DNA from: Enterobacteriaceae bacterium RIT691
Lineage (GTDB): Bacteria; Pseudomonadota; Gammaproteobacteria; Enterobacterales; Enterobacteriaceae
DNA: 64,000 bases
Assembly (NCBI GenBank): GCA_009668205.1
Contig: WJYM01000003.1
Coordinates: 124,001-188,000 of the forward strand
Direction: 5' to 3'
The position numbers and the translations under genes were made by a program. This document shows positions 18,377 to 28,420 of this stretch, piece after piece (within the stretch, counting starts at the first letter, position 1; each line of letters starts with the position of its first letter). The notes below the pieces were generated by a model. The model searched no databases. It was not told the DNA's origin and saw only the letters and a program-made list of their open reading frames with translations.

Positions 18377-21300
18377 ATGAACAAAATTTACCGTGTTGTC
18401 TGGAGCTCTGCATTGGGGCTCTGGGTTGTCGCATCTGAAACTACCCGCAGCCGTAAAAAAGGCCGCGTGCGCCGCGCTATGCGGGCTGCCACGGCGACTG
18501 CGTTAACCACGTTATTTCTCTCTTCTGCTGCTCTGGCGGATGAAACAGTGAACTGGAGTCAGTCGGGAACTTACCAGCCAGCGCCCGATAAAGACGGGGT
18601 TTACGATGATTTTGGTTATTTCGCCACGCTCAGCGATGCCATTGCCGCCTTACCGGATAATCAGCATAAAACCTATACCGGCGGTACCCGACTGACCATT
18701 AACGGTCCGGTGCCGGATATCGAAATGGGGACAAACGGGACCTTTGTTAATAAAACCCTAAAAGACCTTTTAGCGTCTGGGGCAATTAAATCACTGAAGG
18801 ACAGCCAGGGTAACGATATTACGATCAACAATATCGATCAGTATGTGGTCTCTTCGGGTTATACCCCGCCGAATGCGAATACCAGCATGGACCTGAAAAT
18901 GCCGGGAACGGATGGTGGCGTTGAACAAATCGACGTTTATAATTCGGCGGATTTTCAGGATGCGGGCACCAATACGCTGGGCGATATTACCGTTCCCATT
19001 TATGACTTCAGCGCCATCTCCCAGTATAACCATTTTGGTATCAGCCATATTTCTAACGATGGTGGCGATGTCACCATCGATATTGGCGCGGACACGCTTG
19101 GCAGCACCGCCATTGCCGATGCACAAAACACCCTGCGGATGTACACCAAAAACACCGAGCTGACGCTCGCCGAAGGGGCGCAGGGCAACAGCAGCCAGAC
19201 CCACTGGCAGTCGGATAACTACATTCAGTTTGGTGGCGCTATTACGCTGCCAACGGATACCACGTCCGGGAAAGGTTCGCTGGATGCCTGGAGTCATACC
19301 ATTGAGATCCCGACCTTTACTCAGGATGCCAAGGGCAACGTGATCGCCGGACCGACACAAAGCTTCGCCATCAACTCGCTGAAAGATATTGCTACAGTGA
19401 ATGATTTCCTGACGCAGTCGGTGAATGGCAAACCGTCGCAGCTACAGCTTTGGCTGACGGGCGAAGTGACGATCAAAGATAAGCAAATGAAGGATCCGAA
19501 TGCGGTCCGCGACATGTATCAGGCGTTTATTCAGGAGCTGCTGGATGCGAGGCAGTCGCAGGACGTTAACTGGACGTACAACATCTGGTCAGACGATCAG
19601 GCGCACAGCGGTAACGCCACTCAGGATGCAGGCACGGTCAGCGTGATTTTTGCCACCGGCAACGCGGCGCTGGGCGAAATCACTCAGGACGGCAGCCTGG
19701 CGGTGTCCGGCAGTCATCAGGGCGTGATGCACGGCGAGGAAGGGGCGCAAATCATCAATAACGGCGCATTAAATACCTGGAACGATACGGGTGCCCGCGC
19801 CGACGGCATGTACGTCAGTAACGCCACGGCCATCAACAACGGCACCCTGAACGCAGGGCTGTTTATCGAAAAAGACGGCTCGCGGGTAAACCATATTGCG
19901 GTCAGCAACGTGGACATCAGCAACCAGGGCTCCGTCGGTATTTTCGCGACGGGCGCCAGCAGCGTCACCAACAACGGCCCATTGAATGTGGCACTGGCCG
20001 ATAACAACAACGGTCTGGCCGAAGGGATCCACGCGGAGGGCAGCACCGCCGCGCTCAACACCAGCGCCATCAACGTGGTGAATAACCCGCGCAACGCGCT
20101 CGGCAGCGCTACGGCGTATGGTGTGAACGTGCTCGACAACGCCACCTTCACCAATGCCAGCACGGGCACCATCAAACTCGGCGAACAGCTGGACAGCCTC
20201 CTCAACGCCAGCGATGAGGCGGTGATGGAAGGCGGCAGCGCGCAAAGTGCTGCGATCCGCAGCCAGAGCGCGGGCGATGTGATCAACGAAGGGTTGATCC
20301 AGCTTGGCAAATATGTGCGTAACGCCGTGGGGATGCTCTCTGAAGGCGGCCTGGGCAAGGTCATCAACAACGGGCGCATTGACGTCCTGGGCACCAGTAT
20401 CCCGGGTTCCAGCAGCATGGCGGGTAACTTCGGCCTGTATGCACACGATGCATCCGGCGTTATCAACAACGGCGAAATTAACGTCGGTGGGGCAGGAAAC
20501 AGTGGCCTGCGCGTGTATGCCGATGCCAAAGATGCCCATGCGGATTCCACCGCCACAGGCGCCATCACCGTCATCAAAAATAGCGATGGCTCGGATGACC
20601 TGAAATACCGCAACTACGCGGTATACGTGGGCAGCAAAGACGATCAGTATCAGGCGACGGCGAATATCGACTCCAGCATTACCCTGAATGCTCAGGGCGC
20701 AATTGGCGTGCATGTGCGAAATAATGCCATCGCCGATTTAGGCCGAAACACCACGGTGTCGTTTAACAACAGCGATCAGATTGGCTATTACGCCTACGGC
20801 GACAAGGCGCGGCTGAATCTGGAGAATCTGACGCTCAACGATAACCAGCAAACGCACACCACCCTGTTCCTGCTCGATCACGGCGCCACGTTTGATGGCG
20901 ACAACATTGGCTACGACCTGACCCTGACGGGGGATAACTCCGTGGGCGTGCTGGCGAACGGCGCAGGAACCACTGTCAGCACCGGGAAAGCCAAAATCCA
21001 CGTCGCCAATGAAGGTGGCGTCGGGGTGGAAGTCACCGGTGGAGCCAGCGGCACCATTGCCAACGGGGCGATTGTGCTGGAACACGACAACACCACCGCG
21101 GTGGTGGTCGACGGGCAGGGCCACGGTCTGGACGGCACCGACGGTAACACTAACAGCGCCACGACGGTCACCTCAGATGCCAATATCGGCACTCTCGACA
21201 GCCAGAGCAACGTGACGGGCTACCACGTCAGCCATCAGGGCGTGCTGAACCTGAGCGGTAACTCCAGCCTCGATATTCGCGGACAGGACAACATCGGTGT

Positions 21301-24300
21301 GAATCTGGACACCGACGGCACGCTCAATAACCAGTCTTCCTCGGCGCTGACGGTCAGCGGCAATGGACGCCAGTCCGGCAATATCGGCGTGCTGGTGAAC
21401 GGCGCGAACGCCAACGTCCAGCAGCTGGGCACCGTCACCGCAAACGGTGGTGAAGCCGCAGTGAAACTGCAAAACGGTGCCACCCTGAATATCTCCGGGA
21501 CAAATAACCACATTTCTGCGGCCGACGGTGCTGATGCCATTCTGCTCGCCGATGGGGCCAGACAGCTGACGGCGTCTAACACCCAGATAGACGTGACCGG
21601 CACCGGCGCGGGGATCCAGAACGACGCGAACAATTCCGATATTCAGCTGAACAACGTCACCATTAACGCAGGCGACGGTCCGGCGATCAGAACCTCCGTT
21701 TCCCTGACCGCCGGTGGCGCAAATAACGTCCTGAACGTGACCGGGAATGATGCGACCGGCAACGGTGCGGGGTTTGCCTTTGAGAACAAAGATTCCAGCG
21801 ATGTGATTGAGGGGAAAGACCTCTCCATCGGTGGCAGCTATGTGATTAACGTGGGCAATGCCGCAGGCGATGCAACCGGCAGCGGGATCCGCGCCCGAAC
21901 CACCGGGAATGTCAGCACCTCGACAACGGTCAATATCCTGGATAAAACCGGCGGCAGCGCGCTGCTGGCCGAAAACGCGAAAACGGTGACCAACAGCGGA
22001 AAAATCACCACGGCCAGCGACGGTGCCGCAGCCATTAATGCCAAATCAGCCAGCACCTTCACCAATACGGGCGACGTGGAATCAACCAGCACCAGCAGCA
22101 CCGCTTCGCTGGTCGATCTTTCCGGGACGGACGCCGACACGGGTGACAGTAAAACCGTGACGAACAGCGGTTCCTTGAACACCGCCAGCCAGGATTCCGT
22201 GGTGCTGAATGTGAGCAGCGATACCAATAACAGCATTACTAACACGGGCACCCTGAGCGCGGCGAACGGCGGCACCGCGCTTTTAAGCGGTGCAGGGAGT
22301 GATACGATTCTTTTTGTATCCGGACTTGTTACCGGTAACGTTTTTGCCGGTGACGGCAATGACTCGCTGCAAATTTCCGGCGGCAGCGTGGTCAGCCCAA
22401 TCGATATGGGCAACGGCAGCGATGCGTTTAGCTGGAGTGCCGGTACGCTCGCAGGCAGCGTCGACTTCCGCGGGGCGCAGGGTAATGACCAGGCCAGCAT
22501 CGGTGATGTCGACCTGAGCAACGTCACGCACGTCCTCACGGAGTCCAACAGCGGCAACGCGTTGACCTTCACGGACACCCACGGCGCGGCGGCGAAAATC
22601 GGCAGCTTCGGCAGCGATGATCTGAGCAAAGGCACCAACATCGGCAGCGGCTGGAATGCACTGACCGTCACTGGCGCAGCAGCCGACCTGCGGGTGGTGG
22701 ATAATCTGCTGGGCGTCAGCGACCTGAGTATCACCAATGGCGCAACGCTGCGTTCCGGCGATAACGCCGAAAAAGCCAATGAACACAGCATCGGCCAGCT
22801 TGATGTCACAACCGCGGGCGGCGACAGCAAACTGGTGCTGGATGGCGACAGCGATACGGTTTACCGCGGGATCATCAGCGGCGACGGCCAGCTTGAACGT
22901 GCCGGTTCCGCCACGACGGTGCTGCTGGGGGATAACACCTACACCGGGCAGACGACGATTGATGCGGGCACCGCAATCCAGGTGGGGAATGGCGGCACAG
23001 AAGGTGCCTTGTCCGAAGCGACCCGTATTCTCGACAACGGCTTGTTTACGGTTGATCTCAGCAAGGAACTGACGCTCGGTGGCGTGATCAGCGGCAGCGG
23101 CAGCTTCCACCAGGACGGCAGCGGCCTGACGCGTCTGAACGGTGATAACGCCTGGGCAGGCGAAACCCGCGTGAACCAGGGCTCGTTGATCGTGAATGGC
23201 AATCAGAGCGCGGCGGGTGGCGATGTCACGGTGGCGGATAACGCGCTGCTGGGTGGTCACGGTACCCTGGGCGGCAACGTCATCATGGGAGACAATGCCA
23301 CGCTGCAGCCGGGCGATATCGGCACCGGAACGCTGACCATCAGCAACGGCAAATCACTGACGCTCGGCAAAAACACGCTTTCTGATTTTGAGTTTGGCGA
23401 GTCTTACAGACCGGGCGGCAATCTCAATGACCTGGTGGATGTGGCGGGCGATCTGACGCTCGGCGGTACGCTGAACGTCAGCACGGCGGCGGGCGGTAGC
23501 TTCGGCCCTGGCGTGTATCGCATCTACAACTACGGCGGCAGCCTGCATAACGATGGCCAGCTGACGCTGGGTTCTCTCCCGGCCGGGACCACCGACGATC
23601 ACTATTACATTCAGACTAACGTCGATCATGAAGTAAACCTGGTGAATGACGGCGGCCTGTATCTGCAATTCTGGGACGGTGCAGAAAATACCGGTACCCG
23701 TAACCACGGCGCATCCGGGATTGAAGGGGATGGCCGCGTGGATGGCGGCGACGGCAGCTGGTCAGCGAGAGGTGAACGCGGTGACAACAACTGGACCACG
23801 GCGTCCGGTCAAGGCAACGCGCCATGGTCGCAGTACGCCTACGCCATTTTCGAAGGCGCAGCGGGCACGGTCACCGTCACCAGCGATGCCGGGAACGTGC
23901 ATTTCGCCGGGGCGCAGTTTGCCAGCGATGGCTATGTGGTTACCGGTGATGCACTGCATGCGGTGGATACGCAGTCGGCCACGGCGGGCGATAGCTCGGT
24001 GCCGTCTGACCCTGCCCTGAAACCGGGTGACCTGTGGGTGAACGTGGGGGATGGCACCGCCGAATCGGAGAGCTGGAAGGCCACCATTGAATCTAACCTG
24101 GTACAGGCCAACACCAGCGATACCATTGCACTGGTCAAAGGCGGCACCGGGGTGCTGATCCTCAAAGGCAATAACGACTATCTGGGTGGCACGCGTATAG
24201 AGGGCGGCACGCTGCAGGTCCAGGGCAACCAGAACCTGGGCGCAGCGGACTCCACCATCACTATTAACAATAATTCGACCCTGCAAAACGGTGCCGACTG

Positions 24301-27300
24301 GGAAACCACGCGCGGCATTATTCTGGGCGATGCCGGGGGGCAGCTGGATCTTAACAGTCATGCGCTGAAAGATGATGGCGTTATCAGCGGCAACGGCCCA
24401 CTGACGGTGCGTAGCAGCAGCGCGGACGCCGACAGCCTGCTGACGCTGCTGGGTGATAATACCTGGCAGGGCGGCACCGCAATCATAGGGACCGACCACC
24501 GTTCCAATGTGGTTGTCGATGCACAAACCAGTGCCGCACTGGGTGAGGGCAGCAGTAATGTCGCCCTCAGTCACGGCGCAACCCTGAATCTCAATAACGG
24601 CAGCTCTGCGCTGACCCACCACTTCAGCGTGGACGACAGCCTGCTGGCCCTGAACGACACCAGCGTGGCGGCCGATGCCATCATCGATATCAGCAATAAC
24701 GGCAACGTACAGTTCAACGACAACGCGCAGGGCGACAACGCACAGATAAACGTGGGAGACACCGCAGCGCTGGCGATGAACAATAGCGCCGATGCCGGAC
24801 AGGCACAGGTCGTCAACAAAGGTCACGTGAGCTTTAACGACAAAGCCCAGGGGCGCAGTGCGACGGTGAACAACCAGCAGGGCGGTATCGTCAGTATCGC
24901 AGGCGCGGAGGATGAAACCGACATCGGTTCGCTGTTCGGGGCAGGTAACGTTGAACTGGGCGCGAAAACCCTGAACGAAGGGGCGCTGAATCGGGATGAT
25001 GCCATCAGCGGCATCATCAGCGGTGAGAACGGCAGCCTGGTGAAAGAGGGCAGCGGCACGCTGACGCTGAGCGGGGATAACACCTATACCGGCACCACGC
25101 ACGTGGAACAGGGCGTGCTGCTGGTGAACGGCAATCAGCAAGCCGCCACGGGTGACGTGACGGTCGATGCTGGCACCACCCTCGGCGGTAACGGCATTAT
25201 CGGCGGGAATGTCACCATTGCCGATAACGGCCATATCGCCGCCGGGGAAGATCTCGGGAGCATCGGTAAACTGACCACCGGCAGCCTGACGCTGAATCAG
25301 AATTCGCAGCTCGATTATCAGTTGGGCGAAGCCTATATCGTTGGCGGCAAGCTTAACGATCTGATCGACGTCAACGGTGACCTCAACCTCGACGGTAAGC
25401 TGAACATCACCGAAACCAGCGGCGGTCACTTTGGCGTCGGCGTCTATCGCCTGATCAACTACACCGGCAGCCTGCAAAATAACGGGCTGGATATTGCCAA
25501 TGCGCCGGAAGCCGCTGACAGCTTATATGTGCAGACTTCGGTCAATCATCAGGTCAACCTGGTGAACCGGGCCGGGCTGCAGCTGCGCTTCTGGGACGGG
25601 GCGGGCGGCAAAGAGGGCGAGCTGAAAAACAACGGCGCGATCGACGGCGGTGACGGCGTATGGCAGAGCAGCGCCGGGAACGACAACTGGACCACCGATG
25701 GAACCAATCCATCGGGTGCGCTCAATGCGCCCTTTGATGACGATGCGTTTGCCGTATTCGAAGGTGAAAAAGGGACGGTCACGGTCGATAAATCACTGGG
25801 TGACGTGTGGATCAGCGGCGCGCAGTTTGCGACCGACGGTTATGTGGTGCAGGGCGATGCGCTGAACACCCATACCGCAGACACGATTATTCGCGTCGGC
25901 GACGGCACCGTTGACGGTCTGGATATGACGGCCACCATCAACAGCGTGATTCAGGGCACGGGCGGCATTGATAAAAACGATGTGGGCACGCTGGTGCTGA
26001 ACGGCGATAACACCTACAGCGGCGGAACGACCGTGAGCGGCGGGGTACTCAACGTCAGCGCCGACCACAATCTGGGCGTTCACGAAACCACGCTGACGCT
26101 CAATGGCGGCACGCTTCAATACGCCAAAGGCTTCGACACCGACCGTCAGGTGGTGTTGGGTGAATCCGGGGGGGGCATCGACACCAACGGTAACCAGGCC
26201 ACGCTCTCAACCGCGCTGACGGGCAGCGGTAAGCTCACCAAACTGGGCAAAGGTACACTGACGCTAACCGCAGATAGCGAAGCCACCGGGGGCACCACCA
26301 TTAACGGCGGCGTATTGCAGTTAGGCAACGGCGGTACGACGGGCGCGGTGACGGGCGATATCGAGGACAACACGGCGCTGGCGGTCAATCGCAGCAACAC
26401 CCTGGCGCTTGACGGCAATATCAGCGGTAAAGGGGAAGTGCAGCAGATCGGTAGCGGCACCACGGTACTCAACGGGGATAACAGCTACAGCGGCATGACC
26501 CGCGTCACCCATGGAATTCTGCGTGCTGGTGGTACGCAGACGCTAAGTGAAAACTCGGTCCATACCGTCTACCAGGGCGCACTGCTGGATACCCAGGGCT
26601 ACGATCAGCACATCGCCGGCATGAACAACGCCGGGAGCGTGAACCTGACCAGCAACCGCATCGGCGCAGCGCTGACGGTGAAAGGCAACTACGTGGGCGA
26701 CAACGGCACGATTAACCTTGCCGCGCAGCAAAAAGGCAGCGAAGGCACGGCAGACAAACTGGTGATCGACGGCGGCACCGCTTCCGGTAAAACGACGCTG
26801 AACGTGGATATCTCCCGCCTCGGCGCACCGACCCACGGCAACGGGATTGAGGTGGTGGAAGCGCGTAATGGCGCAACCACCACGGCGCAGTCTACCCGCG
26901 ATGCGTTCACGCTGGGTGCCGATCACCTGGAAGCCGGGGCGTTTGAATATCACCTGTTTGCAGGCGACCTGAAATCTCAGGGCGAGAACTGGTATCTGCG
27001 CACCGATTACCGCTCTGAAGTGCCGCTGTTCAACGGCATCGCTCAGGCTGTACGCACGGGCGACATCGCGGTGCTGAGCAATCTGCATAAACGCATGGGA
27101 GATGAAAACACCTTCAGCAAAGGCAAAGACGATGACAAACGCGTATGGGCGCGCTACCTCGGTGAGGCCGGACGCACCCGCCTGAACGACGCGGCGGGCA
27201 CCTCGCTCGACAGCCATATGAATGGCGTACAGGTGGGAAGCGATCTGTGGACCAACGCCCAGTGGAAAACCGGCTTCTACACGAGCCTGCTGGATAACGA

Positions 27301-27970
27301 CTCTTCCGTCGATGGGCAGGCAGGTGGCAGCCACGGTTACGTCGGTGATATCAAAGATCACGCGCTGTACATGGGCGGCTATGCGACCTGGACTGCGGAT
27401 AACGGTTTCTGGGTTGATAATGTTCTGCAATACGGTCGCCACGATCTGCGGCTGAAAACCCACGGTAAAACCTATGATTCCAACGGCAACAGCCTGACGG
27501 CGTCGGTGGAAATCGGCAAACCGTATCAGCTGGGTGAAAGCCGCTGGCAGCTGGAGCCGCAGGCGCAGCTTATCTGGCAGCACAGCCGCTTTGACGATAT
27601 CGACGTTAAAGGCGATACCAAAACCAAAGCGGCAATCGACGCCGGAGACAGCGTGACCGCGCGCATTGGTACGCGTCTGGTGGGACATTACCAGACCAAA
27701 GAAGGCGAAGTGACGCCGTATGTTCGCGTCAATCTGTGGCAGGGAATGGGCGGTTCAGACGACACCCGCTTCAGCAACAATACCGCGACAACGCACCTGA
27801 CCGCAGGCCAGCGCTACTCCAGCACCGAAGCCGCAGCTGGTGCGACCTGGAGCGTAAAACCGAATATCCAGTTCTACGGTGAAATCGGTCGCGAATGGAG
27901 CAACAAAGGCCAGCAGAGCGACGTGAGCAAGGATGTGACCGGAAGCATTGGGTTTAAGGGGAGTTTTTAA
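18377..27970 (+). CDS. Giant autotransporter adhesin (type Va secretion)
   Basis: A 3197-residue surface protein. The N-terminus has the extended signal peptide region (MNKIYRVVWSSALGLWVVAS) typical of large enterobacterial autotransporters, then a hydrophobic signal with likely cleavage after ALA54. The passenger is rich in G, N, T, D and short repeats (NNG, GTL, LNGDNTY), as in right-handed beta-helices. From about 1490 to 2700 there are passenger-associated transport repeats of the form GSGTLTLSGDNTYTG and TRVxQGxLxVNGNQ. A roughly 280-residue module occurs twice (about 1577-1858 and 2222-2495). The C-terminal beta-barrel begins near VWARYLGEAGRTRL (about 2923) and ends in aromatic F. It belongs to the AIDA/pertactin-like class and probably mediates adhesion or aggregation. 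GC content is core-like, unlike the flanking AT-rich genes. Confidence 0.95.
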   Translation: MNKIYRVVWSSALGLWVVASETTRSRKKGRVRRAMRAATATALTTLFLSSAALADETVNWSQSGTYQPAPDKDGVYDDFGYFATLSDAIAALPDNQHKTYTGGTRLTINGPVPDIEMGTNGTFVNKTLKDLLASGAIKSLKDSQGNDITINNIDQYVVSSGYTPPNANTSMDLKMPGTDGGVEQIDVYNSADFQDAGTNTLGDITVPIYDFSAISQYNHFGISHISNDGGDVTIDIGADTLGSTAIADAQNTLRMYTKNTELTLAEGAQGNSSQTHWQSDNYIQFGGAITLPTDTTSGKGSLDAWSHTIEIPTFTQDAKGNVIAGPTQSFAINSLKDIATVNDFLTQSVNGKPSQLQLWLTGEVTIKDKQMKDPNAVRDMYQAFIQELLDARQSQDVNWTYNIWSDDQAHSGNATQDAGTVSVIFATGNAALGEITQDGSLAVSGSHQGVMHGEEGAQIINNGALNTWNDTGARADGMYVSNATAINNGTLNAGLFIEKDGSRVNHIAVSNVDISNQGSVGIFATGASSVTNNGPLNVALADNNNGLAEGIHAEGSTAALNTSAINVVNNPRNALGSATAYGVNVLDNATFTNASTGTIKLGEQLDSLLNASDEAVMEGGSAQSAAIRSQSAGDVINEGLIQLGKYVRNAVGMLSEGGLGKVINNGRIDVLGTSIPGSSSMAGNFGLYAHDASGVINNGEINVGGAGNSGLRVYADAKDAHADSTATGAITVIKNSDGSDDLKYRNYAVYVGSKDDQYQATANIDSSITLNAQGAIGVHVRNNAIADLGRNTTVSFNNSDQIGYYAYGDKARLNLENLTLNDNQQTHTTLFLLDHGATFDGDNIGYDLTLTGDNSVGVLANGAGTTVSTGKAKIHVANEGGVGVEVTGGASGTIANGAIVLEHDNTTAVVVDGQGHGLDGTDGNTNSATTVTSDANIGTLDSQSNVTGYHVSHQGVLNLSGNSSLDIRGQDNIGVNLDTDGTLNNQSSSALTVSGNGRQSGNIGVLVNGANANVQQLGTVTANGGEAAVKLQNGATLNISGTNNHISAADGADAILLADGARQLTASNTQIDVTGTGAGIQNDANNSDIQLNNVTINAGDGPAIRTSVSLTAGGANNVLNVTGNDATGNGAGFAFENKDSSDVIEGKDLSIGGSYVINVGNAAGDATGSGIRARTTGNVSTSTTVNILDKTGGSALLAENAKTVTNSGKITTASDGAAAINAKSASTFTNTGDVESTSTSSTASLVDLSGTDADTGDSKTVTNSGSLNTASQDSVVLNVSSDTNNSITNTGTLSAANGGTALLSGAGSDTILFVSGLVTGNVFAGDGNDSLQISGGSVVSPIDMGNGSDAFSWSAGTLAGSVDFRGAQGNDQASIGDVDLSNVTHVLTESNSGNALTFTDTHGAAAKIGSFGSDDLSKGTNIGSGWNALTVTGAAADLRVVDNLLGVSDLSITNGATLRSGDNAEKANEHSIGQLDVTTAGGDSKLVLDGDSDTVYRGIISGDGQLERAGSATTVLLGDNTYTGQTTIDAGTAIQVGNGGTEGALSEATRILDNGLFTVDLSKELTLGGVISGSGSFHQDGSGLTRLNGDNAWAGETRVNQGSLIVNGNQSAAGGDVTVADNALLGGHGTLGGNVIMGDNATLQPGDIGTGTLTISNGKSLTLGKNTLSDFEFGESYRPGGNLNDLVDVAGDLTLGGTLNVSTAAGGSFGPGVYRIYNYGGSLHNDGQLTLGSLPAGTTDDHYYIQTNVDHEVNLVNDGGLYLQFWDGAENTGTRNHGASGIEGDGRVDGGDGSWSARGERGDNNWTTASGQGNAPWSQYAYAIFEGAAGTVTVTSDAGNVHFAGAQFASDGYVVTGDALHAVDTQSATAGDSSVPSDPALKPGDLWVNVGDGTAESESWKATIESNLVQANTSDTIALVKGGTGVLILKGNNDYLGGTRIEGGTLQVQGNQNLGAADSTITINNNSTLQNGADWETTRGIILGDAGGQLDLNSHALKDDGVISGNGPLTVRSSSADADSLLTLLGDNTWQGGTAIIGTDHRSNVVVDAQTSAALGEGSSNVALSHGATLNLNNGSSALTHHFSVDDSLLALNDTSVAADAIIDISNNGNVQFNDNAQGDNAQINVGDTAALAMNNSADAGQAQVVNKGHVSFNDKAQGRSATVNNQQGGIVSIAGAEDETDIGSLFGAGNVELGAKTLNEGALNRDDAISGIISGENGSLVKEGSGTLTLSGDNTYTGTTHVEQGVLLVNGNQQAATGDVTVDAGTTLGGNGIIGGNVTIADNGHIAAGEDLGSIGKLTTGSLTLNQNSQLDYQLGEAYIVGGKLNDLIDVNGDLNLDGKLNITETSGGHFGVGVYRLINYTGSLQNNGLDIANAPEAADSLYVQTSVNHQVNLVNRAGLQLRFWDGAGGKEGELKNNGAIDGGDGVWQSSAGNDNWTTDGTNPSGALNAPFDDDAFAVFEGEKGTVTVDKSLGDVWISGAQFATDGYVVQGDALNTHTADTIIRVGDGTVDGLDMTATINSVIQGTGGIDKNDVGTLVLNGDNTYSGGTTVSGGVLNVSADHNLGVHETTLTLNGGTLQYAKGFDTDRQVVLGESGGGIDTNGNQATLSTALTGSGKLTKLGKGTLTLTADSEATGGTTINGGVLQLGNGGTTGAVTGDIEDNTALAVNRSNTLALDGNISGKGEVQQIGSGTTVLNGDNSYSGMTRVTHGILRAGGTQTLSENSVHTVYQGALLDTQGYDQHIAGMNNAGSVNLTSNRIGAALTVKGNYVGDNGTINLAAQQKGSEGTADKLVIDGGTASGKTTLNVDISRLGAPTHGNGIEVVEARNGATTTAQSTRDAFTLGADHLEAGAFEYHLFAGDLKSQGENWYLRTDYRSEVPLFNGIAQAVRTGDIAVLSNLHKRMGDENTFSKGKDDDKRVWARYLGEAGRTRLNDAAGTSLDSHMNGVQVGSDLWTNAQWKTGFYTSLLDNDSSVDGQAGGSHGYVGDIKDHALYMGGYATWTADNGFWVDNVLQYGRHDLRLKTHGKTYDSNGNSLTASVEIGKPYQLGESRWQLEPQAQLIWQHSRFDDIDVKGDTKTKAAIDAGDSVTARIGTRLVGHYQTKEGEVTPYVRVNLWQGMGGSDDTRFSNNTATTHLTAGQRYSSTEAAAGATWSVKPNIQFYGEIGREWSNKGQQSDVSKDVTGSIGFKGSF
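23107..23950 (+). repeat. Autotransporter internal module, copy 1
   Basis: Encodes a transport-repeat unit followed by FGESYRPGGNLNDLVDVAGD, YRIYNYGGSL, LQFWDGAEN, VDGGDGSW, NNWTT and ending GYVVTGDAL. Each element recurs in the same order in copy 2 with substitutions, so this is an ancient intragenic duplication. Confidence 0.8.
25045..25863 (+). repeat. Autotransporter internal module, copy 2
   Basis: Counterpart of the first module: LGEAYIVGGKLNDLIDVNGD, YRLINYTGSL, LRFWDGAGG, IDGGDGVW, DNWTT and GYVVQGDAL in the same order, about 640 residues further along. Confidence 0.8.
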
Positions 27971-27996
27971 GTCGGGCGTAATTGGCTTATAAAGTG

Positions 27997-28029
27997 AAAG
28001 CCCGGCGGGGAGACCTGCCGGGCTTTTTT
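27997..28029 (+). terminator. Autotransporter gene terminator
   Basis: AAAGCCCGGC / GCCGGGCTTT stem with a gggagacct-type loop, followed by TTTT. Confidence 0.92.
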
Positions 28030-28250
28030 GTGGTTTGTATGAGCGTTGTTGAAGGTCTGCTTTGTGCCAGAAGCGGAAGCGGAAGTTGGAGTGCCAGAGA
28101 CTCTCTAAAAGTTGATGGTTCTTTTTGCCGGGGGACTTACAGTTGCAGCATCATTGAGGTTAGACGAACAGAACGGCATCTGGCGCGACTGTGTGCGAGA
28201 TGTCGGAATAACCATAAGATTATGCCTTCAGTCTGGTTGATACATGTTTC

Positions 28251-28330
28251 ATGATCTTACCCACCAATAGTGGACATGCGGCTAAGTGAGCAAACTCTTC
28301 ACCAGAGGTAGCTCACGTGGAAAAATTAAT
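28251..28330. mobile_element. Possible insertion-sequence end remnant
   Basis: The stretch with accaatagtggacatgcggc, followed by ctaagtgagcaaactc and an agaggtagctcacgtgg block, looks to me like the left end of an IS3-family element, with the beginning of a short reading frame (GTG at 28318) that is lost after about 30 codons. No transposase domain or right end is visible. This is recollection-based and weak. Confidence 0.3.
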
Positions 28331-28420
28331 AACTCAGGAGTCTCTCGAAAATGTTTGTGCTCCTTTTGGTTATACAATTATACTTCTCGCCATATTTTAT
28401 TGTTTCTATTGAAGGTTACC

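Noticed and set aside
22283-27688. Long open frames on the minus strand inside the autotransporter gene (up to 571 codons)
   Set aside because: They are shadows of a GC-rich repetitive gene: no ribosome-binding sites, low-complexity histidine/arginine-rich composition, and no family resemblance.
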